64,000 nucleotides of DNA from an uncultured Planctomycetota bacterium (GTDB lineage: Bacteria; Planctomycetota; Planctomycetia; Gemmatales; HRBIN36): NCBI GenBank assembly GCA_937944855.1, contig CALFAY010000010.1, positions 1 through 64,000 of the forward strand, written 5' to 3'. The position numbers and the translations under genes are program-made. Positions 16,827-23,944 of the stretch are shown here, one piece after another. The notes under the pieces are model-generated. The model had not been told where the DNA came from. It made no database searches and was given only the letters and a program-made list of their open reading frames with translations. Numbering within the stretch: position 1 is the first letter of the stretch; the number at the start of each line of letters is the position of its first letter.

Positions 16827-18366
16827 AAGACACGGACCACTGCTTGATGTTCGTCCAGAGCCAACGTCGGCTGCCCTCCGCGTTTTCGGCCCGGCCTTGC
16901 CAGACGCTCAGCACCGCTTCCGGCAGAACCCGCGGCCCGTCGAAGCGCGGCTGCACCAGGACGACGTAGGCTCCGCTGGTCTGGAGGCGGTTGCCGTTTT
17001 CGTCGAAAAACGGCGGGGAACGATGCCGAAGCCCCTCCGCCAATTCCTGGGGAGAATCGACAAGCCGCAAGCGTCCGTCCTGCATTTGCCAAGCGGCCTC
17101 GGTCATCCGACGCATGATCTGAGCGTTCAGAAGCAGGTCGTGAGTGCTGCGGCGATTTCGCGGTGCATCGGACGTTTTCCCTTCCCCGCCAGGTTGAGCG
17201 GACGGCCAGGCGACCGGGTTCTCGTGAGCGAAAAAGACCAGCGTGAAAGGAAGTTCCTGAATGGGCCAAAGGATGTCCCGGTCCCGAAAGACGATGTCGA
17301 GATTGAGACTGTCTCCCGTGAGTACGACGGCCTGACGGCTATTTTCCGGAGCAATGGCGGCCAGACTGCGGAGGACGCGGCGCATCGGCCGGTCGGCAGC
17401 AGGCAGCAGTAGAAGTTTGCGTTGACCCGGAAGCCGTGACCATTCCTCAGCCAATTCCCAGACGGCTGCCTGCTCAGGGCCATTGGGCCGCAGCACGTCC
17501 CCGGTGCTATACGGAATGCGGCGATTCACCAGGGAGGACAGGAGATGTCGGCGAACCTCGTGGCGAAGATGCTCAGCCAGGTCAAGCGAGTATGGGTCGT
17601 CGTTCCATTCGATGCTGAAAACCGGGGCGGTCAGTCCCCAAGCCAGCAGACCTCCTCCGCCAAGCGGACTGGTACTGGTAGCGACCAGCGCTCCCAGGAC
17701 GGCGGACAACGGGCCGTGCGGTCGCAACGCTTCATGGAGCACGACAAAGCTGACCAAGGCTTCGGCCATCTGGCTGTTGGTGAAGCAGAAGCGGAAGGTG
17801 CGGTCGGGATAGATGCGGTTAAGCTCGGGGCCTTCGTCGGCCTCGTCGAGCAGATGAACCCGATCCGCCGTGGCGGTGGTGATGAGCAGAAGCGGCGTTG
17901 GTCGGTCCGATGCTTCCCGGACCTTTTGCAAGGCCACGGCCAAGTCCCGCGCCCGGTCGCTGGTGCTGCCACCCAGGATCGCCAGAGGAGGCTTGCGGTT
18001 CTCGGAAAAGCGTCGCACCCAGTAAGCGACGTCGGTTTCACTGGTCAACTTGTACCAGCGGATGTGCAGGCGGTCTTCGGAACCGCTTCGGCTCAGGACC
18101 AACTCGGGAGTGGCGGAGGTCTGCTCCGGATAGGCCCGGCGATAGTCCACCCGCAAGCCTGCCGCCTGGCCTTCGACCCCTTCCTCGTAACGACGAACAC
18201 CGCGGACGAACTGGTCCCAGGTCACACCGCTGGTAGCTGGATAGATCCAGGCGATTTCCTGATCGTCTTCCGGCAAACTGTGGCGAGAGGAGTTAAGCAG
18301 AGCATACGCGGCCAGCACGGCGACCGCGGCGATCCCGAACATGACGGCGATTGCGTAGCCGCGCAT
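16801..18366 (-). CDS. membrane-anchored periplasmic-binding-protein-like protein
   Basis: A 521-residue protein with an uncleaved signal-anchor-like helix at residues 5-25 and a long outer part. Alternating beta and helix with segments such as PPLAILGGSTSDRARDLAVAL and LVATSTSPLGGGGLLAWGL look like a type 1 periplasmic binding fold (ABC-transporter ligand receptor type), but similarity is too weak to name a ligand. It ends in a domain with WQGRAENAEGSRRWLW-like sequence. The ATG at 18366 has AGGGGA upstream; the frame runs on to 18474 without a site. The gene overlaps the histidine kinase by 26 bases, so it probably senses a ligand for that kinase. Function is inferred from context. Confidence 0.6.
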   Translation of the reverse strand: MRGYAIAVMFGIAAVAVLAAYALLNSSRHSLPEDDQEIAWIYPATSGVTWDQFVRGVRRYEEGVEGQAAGLRVDYRRAYPEQTSATPELVLSRSGSEDRLHIRWYKLTSETDVAYWVRRFSENRKPPLAILGGSTSDRARDLAVALQKVREASDRPTPLLLITTATADRVHLLDEADEGPELNRIYPDRTFRFCFTNSQMAEALVSFVVLHEALRPHGPLSAVLGALVATSTSPLGGGGLLAWGLTAPVFSIEWNDDPYSLDLAEHLRHEVRRHLLSSLVNRRIPYSTGDVLRPNGPEQAAVWELAEEWSRLPGQRKLLLLPAADRPMRRVLRSLAAIAPENSRQAVVLTGDSLNLDIVFRDRDILWPIQELPFTLVFFAHENPVAWPSAQPGGEGKTSDAPRNRRSTHDLLLNAQIMRRMTEAAWQMQDGRLRLVDSPQELAEGLRHRSPPFFDENGNRLQTSGAYVVLVQPRFDGPRVLPEAVLSVWQGRAENAEGSRRWLWTNIKQWSVSYGRSSADF

Positions 18367-18486
18367 CACAGTCCCCTGCGGAGGTGTGGTCCGAGTCGGC
18401 CTGTCTGGACGGAGGCAGAGCGAACCGCTAAGTTCATGATCCGCGTCCCAGCAAAGAGCGTCAAGCCGAGCCACGGGGAGTCAGAC

Positions 18487-19779
18487 GTGGACATCCTGGC
18501 CATCGACGTGGGCACCTCGTCGGTCAAGGCCGCCGTCGTCAATGCGGCAGAGGCTTCGTTCATCAGTCCGATCGCACGAGCCGCCCTGATTCTCCAACAA
18601 CCCGAGCCGGACGCTGCGGTGCTTGATCCCCAGGCCGTCTGGGAGGCTGTAGGCGCCGCTTCTCGACAGGCAGTACAAGGCCAGCCAGTGGCCGGGGTCG
18701 GCTTGTCCTGCCTGACACCAGCCTGGCTGCTGCTCGACGAGTGTGACATGCCTTTGACACCAATCACTACGCACTTGGATCGTCGGGCACGGCCCCTGGC
18801 CCGGACGATCTGGCGAGAGGTCGGACTGGAGTTTTTGCAAACCACAGGAAACAAACCGTTGCCCGGCGGCATGAGCGGCATCGGCTGCGCGTGGCTGCTT
18901 CAGAAGCATCCCGATCTTCGGCCCCAAATCCGCCGCTTTCTTCATCTCAACAGTTGGCTCGCCCTCCGCTTCACCGAAAGCACCGCTTTCGATCCGGGAA
19001 ACGCCAGCTTCACGGGCATTTTCGACACCATGACCACCGGCCGGTGGTCCGAACGCTGGTGTGCCTATCTGGACATCTGTCCCGCGTGGGTGCCGGAAGT
19101 GGTTTCAGGAGATGCCACCCTTGGCGAAATGACTGCGGAAGCGGCCCGGCATCTCGGCGTCACACCGGGGATTCCGGTCAAGCTCGGCGTGGCTGACACC
19201 AGCAGCGCCATGCTGTCAGCGCAGATGGAAGTCGGCGATCTTCTTCATGTCGTTGGTACGACGCAGGTATTGGCGACCTTGGCACCGCATCCGAAGCCGG
19301 CGGAGAACCGCTTGACACGGCGGCTCGGGGTGGGTGAAGCGTTCATCCACGTCACGCATAACCCCGTCGGCGGCGTCGCCCTGGAATGGATGCACCAGCT
19401 CTGCTTCCGCGATCAATTGCCGGACGAGTTTTACGGACGCAGCATCTGTGCCGCCGTGGAACGGTCCACGCAAGTCTTGCTCGATCCGCCGTTTCTGGGC
19501 GGGGACCGCCTGGAAATCGAACCGACTAGCGCCAGCTTCCGTCATCTGAATCTGTCCACGGATCGGCTCGACCTGCTTGCCGCCGTCTTGCAGGCGATGC
19601 GGGAACATCATCAGACAGCATTGGCCGCGTTGGGACTCGATGGGCCGATACGTCGGGTATTCCTGACCGGCGGTGCGGCCGATGTGGTCGAGCAACTGAT
19701 TCCCGAATACCGCCGTGTGCCGGTCTCTCGTCTGAGCGAAGGATCGCTGCGGGGCGTGGCGAAGCTGTTCCCGCCGTGA
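18487..19779 (+). CDS. FGGY-family carbohydrate kinase
   Basis: A 430-residue sugar kinase of the FGGY family, which phosphorylates sugars such as xylulose, gluconate or glycerol with ATP. The phosphate-binding loop is in ILAIDVGTSSVKAAVV at residues 3-18. A LNSWLALRFTESTAFDPGNAS stretch near 155-175 and LGVADTSSAM near 235 are characteristic, and the second ATP loop is FLTGGAADVVEQL near 392. It is shorter than the usual 480-520 residues, mostly by loss of loop sequence in the second half. I chose the GTG at 18487 (GGGGAG upstream, conserved core begins at once); an ATG at 18436 in frame would add 17 residues. The frame upstream to 17545 is shadow of the minus-strand gene. Substrate unknown. 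Confidence 0.85.
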   Translation: MDILAIDVGTSSVKAAVVNAAEASFISPIARAALILQQPEPDAAVLDPQAVWEAVGAASRQAVQGQPVAGVGLSCLTPAWLLLDECDMPLTPITTHLDRRARPLARTIWREVGLEFLQTTGNKPLPGGMSGIGCAWLLQKHPDLRPQIRRFLHLNSWLALRFTESTAFDPGNASFTGIFDTMTTGRWSERWCAYLDICPAWVPEVVSGDATLGEMTAEAARHLGVTPGIPVKLGVADTSSAMLSAQMEVGDLLHVVGTTQVLATLAPHPKPAENRLTRRLGVGEAFIHVTHNPVGGVALEWMHQLCFRDQLPDEFYGRSICAAVERSTQVLLDPPFLGGDRLEIEPTSASFRHLNLSTDRLDLLAAVLQAMREHHQTALAALGLDGPIRRVFLTGGAADVVEQLIPEYRRVPVSRLSEGSLRGVAKLFPP

Positions 19780-19850
19780 AGGCAGACGATCGACATAATT
19801 GCCCGGTCTTCACCCCGGCCCTCTTCCAGCGGGAGCGCAAGGAAAAGGGT

Positions 19851-21533
19851 TCACGGGCTGGCGAAGTCGGCGGCGAAGGCCTTGGCGTTGAGCTTCTGAC
19901 CCGTGCCATGCTCAGTGAGGGCGTTCCAAGCTAGCGTCCGGCCCGGAGCGAAGACCCTCTGTTTCAGAAAGTCGCCGATCTCCTTGCGGCCGACGTAGCT
20001 GGCCTTGTCCGGCGTCGTCTTCAGAATGTCTCGGGCAATGGTGTGATGCACCTGACAGGCGAACAGTTCCCCCATCATGTAGTTGTGGTAGTAGCACGGC
20101 GCACTGACGATGTGGATCTTGCTGGCGTAGTCGGGAGCGTCGCGCCCCTCGGGACGGCGAACCGCCTGGTACTTCTTCACCAAGTCCCACCACAGCTTGT
20201 TGAGGTCCTGGTCGGGATTCTCGTACATCGCCTTCTCGAAGCGAAGCATGACCTGACACCAGCGGGAGAAGATGAGCAGCTGGTTGCGGCGCATTGCGCG
20301 TCCCGTGCGGTCGAACGCTTCGGGGTCGTCCACCTTCACGCCCATCTGCTGTAACCAGTCGGCCCGTTTGGAGAACTGCTCGAAGAGCATAGCGATGCCT
20401 TCGGTGGTCAGGATGTGCGATTCGCTGCGGAGGACGTAGGGCACGCTTTGCGGGATGTTCTTGCTGCTGTACACGGCATGACCGAGTTCGTGCAACATGG
20501 TGGCCATCCAATACTCGTTGGGCACGATGTTGGCCAGCACCCGGACGTCGCCTTCGCGGTCGATGTCGGTGCAGAAGGCGTGCGGACTTTTGCCCTTGCG
20601 TTCGTACAGGTCGCTGCGGGCCAGCACGTCGTCCACGGGCAGACCGATGCCGGCGAAGAAGCGACGGCACAGGTCGAGGATGTCCACCCTGGCATAGACC
20701 GCATCGAGGCTAGTTTCGTAAATAGCCGGGGCTTCCTGGAAGAACGGGTCGTGGTAATGCCACGGCCGCAACTCGTCCACGGCGACGCCGCAGTGAGCCG
20801 CCAGGCGGGCGTCAATTGTCTGCTTCATTTGCAGAAACGGTCCGCGGGTCAGGGTGTCGAGTTCGTCAAAGAGGCGGACGACTTCCTCCTGATTCTGCTC
20901 GGCCAGGTGCAGCATCATGTGGTGATAATTGCGGAAGCCGAGTTTGCGAGCGGCCTGATTGCGGAGGCCGACGAGTTCCTTCAGATCGGCCTCGACGACC
21001 TTGCCGACGCCTTTGCTGGCCTCCCAGACGGCTTGACGCTGGGCTGAATCCCGCGAGTCGCGGAGGACTTTCCGCACCTCGCTGTCGGTCATCTCTTTGC
21101 CGTCCACCTTGGCCCGATAGACGTTGAAGGCCTTCTCGATGGCGTTGGCCTTGGCAGTAATCTGCTTAAGCAGTTCGGGATCGACCTGCTTTTCGAGATA
21201 CTGCAAATAGAGCACGTCCAGTTGGCGCTTCAGGAGCGGATCCTGCACATCAGTTTGAGTGCGGATGCGTTGAAGTTCGGCGAAGGCCTGCGGATCGGCG
21301 AGGGCGGCATCGAGGCGGTTTTGGGCTTGTTCCTTCCGCGCGAACGCCTCATCGCTGCCGGTGGTGTTCGCCTCCCACCAAGCCAGACCGACGGCGATTT
21401 CCAGCGGACGGATGCGGGCGACGTGGCGGTTGATGAAGTCCTGGGCTGCGGCATCGCCGACATGGCGGCTTGCCGGGCTGTTTGCGGTCAAACTCACTAG
21501 TTCTCCAATCAGACACAGACATCCCAAAATCAT
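19851..21533 (-). CDS. exported M2/M3-type zinc metallopeptidase
   Basis: A 560-residue gluzincin. The zinc motif HELGH near residue 338 (MLHELGHAVYSS) is followed about 25-30 residues later by TEGIAMLFEQ, whose Glu is the third ligand. The large helical N-terminal half, with LRNQAARKLGFRNYHHMML, is typical of M3 (oligopeptidase F, thimet) and M2 (ACE-like) peptidases. A hydrophobic N-terminus (residues 1-20) followed by a small-residue stretch suggests export to the periplasm. The ATG at 21533 is preferred over the GTG at 21551. The enzyme would trim short peptides. The gene stands alone, facing the sugar kinase and divergent from aroB. Confidence 0.85.
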   Translation of the reverse strand: MILGCLCLIGELVSLTANSPASRHVGDAAAQDFINRHVARIRPLEIAVGLAWWEANTTGSDEAFARKEQAQNRLDAALADPQAFAELQRIRTQTDVQDPLLKRQLDVLYLQYLEKQVDPELLKQITAKANAIEKAFNVYRAKVDGKEMTDSEVRKVLRDSRDSAQRQAVWEASKGVGKVVEADLKELVGLRNQAARKLGFRNYHHMMLHLAEQNQEEVVRLFDELDTLTRGPFLQMKQTIDARLAAHCGVAVDELRPWHYHDPFFQEAPAIYETSLDAVYARVDILDLCRRFFAGIGLPVDDVLARSDLYERKGKSPHAFCTDIDREGDVRVLANIVPNEYWMATMLHELGHAVYSSKNIPQSVPYVLRSESHILTTEGIAMLFEQFSKRADWLQQMGVKVDDPEAFDRTGRAMRRNQLLIFSRWCQVMLRFEKAMYENPDQDLNKLWWDLVKKYQAVRRPEGRDAPDYASKIHIVSAPCYYHNYMMGELFACQVHHTIARDILKTTPDKASYVGRKEIGDFLKQRVFAPGRTLAWNALTEHGTGQKLNAKAFAADFASP

Positions 21534-21611
21534 TGCTCGGCTTAACACCACGATCGTCCCCGCTCAAGAAACCCGGCACGAGCCTTGAGTTCACGGCAAG
21601 CCTTGTCACTA

Positions 21612-21620
21612 TGATACAAT
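21612..21620 (+). promoter_or_regulatory. extended -10 promoter for the aroB-dprA run
   Basis: TGATACAAT fits the extended -10 form TGnTANNNT, in the divergent gap before aroB. A start near 21627 would leave about 33 bases before the ATG at 21660, but only 9 before the ATG at 21636, which favours the later start. Confidence 0.45.
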
Positions 21621-21659
21621 CCAGACCGCGGGACGATGGAATTTTTCGTGGAATCGGCG

Positions 21660-22772
21660 ATGGCTTCACAAATCGTGTCGGTGCGTTTGGGGGAGCGAAG
21701 CTATGCGATTCGTGTCGGCAGCGGCCTGGAGGGTCTTGCCGAGTTCGTGCGGCAATGCTCCCGGCCCAGCCTCGTTTTCGTCATCACCGATACAAACGTG
21801 TCCGATCACTCCCAGGGCGTAGCCGAGCCGCTTCGGCGAACCGGTCTGAACGTGCAGAGCTTTGTCCTGCCGCCTGGCGAATCGCAAAAGTCGCTGGAAA
21901 ACGCCAGTCGGCTTTATGATTTTCTTGCCGAACACCAGGCCGATCGGCGGTCGCTCATCGTGGCGGTGGGTGGCGGCGTGATCGGCGATCTGGCGGGGTT
22001 CGTGGCAGCGACGTTTGCTCGCGGCCTGTCCCTGTTCATGGTGCCGACGTCGCTGTTGGCGATGGTGGACAGTTCGGTGGGCGGAAAGACCGGCGTCAAC
22101 CATCCCCGAGCCAAGAACCTTATCGGGGCCTTCCATCAGCCGTGCGGCGTGTGGATCGACACGGACTTTCTGGTTACGTTGCCGGAGCGGGAGTACCGCA
22201 GCGGTCTGGCCGAGGTCGTCAAGTACGGCATGATCCTCGATCCGACTTTGTTCGAGTATCTGGAACAACACGCTGAGGCGATTCTGCGTCGTGATCCGAA
22301 CCATCTGCGGCACGTCATCGCCCGCTGCTGTCGGCTCAAGGCGGACATCGTGGAGCAGGATGAACAGGAGACCACGGGACTGCGAGCAATCCTGAACTAC
22401 GGCCACACGTTCGCCCATGCCTTCGAGACGGTGGGCGGCTACGCAACGTGGCTGCACGGCGAAGCGGTGTCGGCGGGCATGGTCTGTGCGGCCCGACTGG
22501 CTTGCGATTTAGGACTGGCCTCGATTGAGTTGACAGAACGACAGGAGCATCTGCTGCGGCGATTCGGCCTGCCGCTGCGGCCTCTGCCCTGGTCCTTAGA
22601 CGGACTGCTGCGGGTCATGCACAGCGATAAGAAAGCGGTTGCGGGACGGCTTCGTTTCGTTTTGCCGCGACGAATCGGCCATGTCGAGCTGATCGACGAC
22701 GTGTCGGAACAGGCGGTTCGCGCCGTTCTACAGGGTCTGATGGATGACGCCAAGTTGGTAGCGCGACCATGA
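21660..22772 (+). CDS. aroB: 3-dehydroquinate synthase
   Basis: A 370-residue enzyme that converts DAHP to 3-dehydroquinate, step two of the shikimate pathway, using NAD+ and a divalent metal. The NAD site is in VAVGGGVIGDLAGFVAATFARG (about residues 100-121), followed by PTSLLAMVDSSVGGKTGVNH and the metal-site NYGHTFAHAFE, with a second His in LHGEAVSAGM. The start is uncertain between 21636 and 21660; the likely transcription start near 21627 favours 21660. The stop overlaps the dprA start by four bases (ATGA), so translation is coupled. DAHP synthase, the preceding pathway step, is at 33.2 kb, not adjacent. Confidence 0.95.
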   Translation: MASQIVSVRLGERSYAIRVGSGLEGLAEFVRQCSRPSLVFVITDTNVSDHSQGVAEPLRRTGLNVQSFVLPPGESQKSLENASRLYDFLAEHQADRRSLIVAVGGGVIGDLAGFVAATFARGLSLFMVPTSLLAMVDSSVGGKTGVNHPRAKNLIGAFHQPCGVWIDTDFLVTLPEREYRSGLAEVVKYGMILDPTLFEYLEQHAEAILRRDPNHLRHVIARCCRLKADIVEQDEQETTGLRAILNYGHTFAHAFETVGGYATWLHGEAVSAGMVCAARLACDLGLASIELTERQEHLLRRFGLPLRPLPWSLDGLLRVMHSDKKAVAGRLRFVLPRRIGHVELIDDVSEQAVRAVLQGLMDDAKLVARP

Positions 22773-23944
22773 ACCCGTCTTGGCTCGACGAGGAAACCCG
22801 GGCCTTGCTGACATTGCACCTGTTGCCGGGGCTGGGACCTCGACTGACGGCGGCTTTGCTGGGTCGCTTCGGCACGGCGACGAAAGTGTTGTCGGCCAGC
22901 GCGGAGGAATTGGCCGAGGTGCCCCGATTGTCTCGTGATCTGGCCCAACGGATCGCGGTCGCCCTGCGGACTCGGGATGTAGAAGGCGAACTGCAACTGA
23001 TCGCGCAACACGGGGTCCGGCTCATTCGCCACGAGCACGACGAGTTCCCGAAAGCGCTGTGCAGCATCCCCGATCCGCCGAGACTTTTGTACGTCCGCGG
23101 GGAGCTTCGAGCCGAAGATCAACAGGCGGTGGCCGTTGTCGGGTCTCGCAGTTGCACGCCCTACGGACGCCGCATGGCGGAACGGTTGGCCCAGGGGCTG
23201 GCCAGGGCTGGTTACACAGTGGTCAGCGGTTTGGCTCGCGGCATCGACGCCGTCGCCCATCGGGCCGCCCTCGCTGCCGGCGGGCGTACCCTGGCCGTGT
23301 TCGCAGGGGGCTTGGCGAAAATCTATCCGCCGGAACATGCCGATCTCGCTGAGGAGATCGTCCGCTCCGGGGCCTTGCTCAGCGAGTCGCCAATGAAGGT
23401 ACAACCGTTGCCGCAGATGTTCCCTCAGCGCAATCGCATTATCAGCGGGCTGGTCCGCGGCGTGGTCGTGGTCGAAGCGGGCGACCGCAGCGGGGCCTTA
23501 CTGACCGCTCGCCATGCCGTCGAACAAGGCCGCGAAGTTTTCTCCGTTCCTGGTCCAGCCGACAGCGAAGCTAGTGCCGGCACTCTGAGGTTGCTCCGTG
23601 ACGGGGCGACCCTGGTGCGGGACACTTCCGACATCCTCGAAGCTCTCGAGGCACTTCCCAGCCTGACTGCCGGCGACGAAGCAGGCCGGGAAAAGGCGAC
23701 GGGAGCAGCCATCAAGCCGGTTGCTCCCGCTCCACCGAAGAAAGACCATCCACCGCTGACGGAGACGCAGAAGAAGTTATTCGCCGCCTGGTCGTCCGAG
23801 CCGATCCAGCAGGGCGACGACCTCGTGGCTCGCAGCGGCTTGTCCGTCTCAGAGGTCAGCCAAGCCCTCATGCTTCTGGAAATGCACGGTCGGATTCGGC
23901 GACTGCCAGGCAATCGCTTCGAACGTCTCGACAGAGGAGAATGA
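22769..23944 (+). CDS. dprA: DNA-processing protein DprA
   Basis: A 391-residue DprA (Smf), which binds incoming single-stranded DNA during transformation and loads RecA. The N-terminal part (1-75) is a helix-hairpin-helix/SAM-like domain, the Rossmann core starts at VAVVGSRSCTPYGRRMAERL (about residue 118), with VVSGLARGIDAVAHRAAL and FPQRNRIISGL as core motifs. Residues about 320-391 form a winged-helix DML1-like domain (VARSGLSVSEVSQALMLLEMHGRIRRLPGN). The gene overlaps aroB by four bases at its start and the following permease gene by four at its end. It suggests that the organism can take up or process foreign DNA, but no other competence gene is in view. Confidence 0.95.
   Translation: MNPSWLDEETRALLTLHLLPGLGPRLTAALLGRFGTATKVLSASAEELAEVPRLSRDLAQRIAVALRTRDVEGELQLIAQHGVRLIRHEHDEFPKALCSIPDPPRLLYVRGELRAEDQQAVAVVGSRSCTPYGRRMAERLAQGLARAGYTVVSGLARGIDAVAHRAALAAGGRTLAVFAGGLAKIYPPEHADLAEEIVRSGALLSESPMKVQPLPQMFPQRNRIISGLVRGVVVVEAGDRSGALLTARHAVEQGREVFSVPGPADSEASAGTLRLLRDGATLVRDTSDILEALEALPSLTAGDEAGREKATGAAIKPVAPAPPKKDHPPLTETQKKLFAAWSSEPIQQGDDLVARSGLSVSEVSQALMLLEMHGRIRRLPGNRFERLDRGE

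Noticed and set aside
17545-18486. 314-residue extension in front of the sugar kinase
   Set aside because: It lies wholly opposite the binding-protein-like gene, has no ribosome site at its start, and the kinase motif begins only at 18487.
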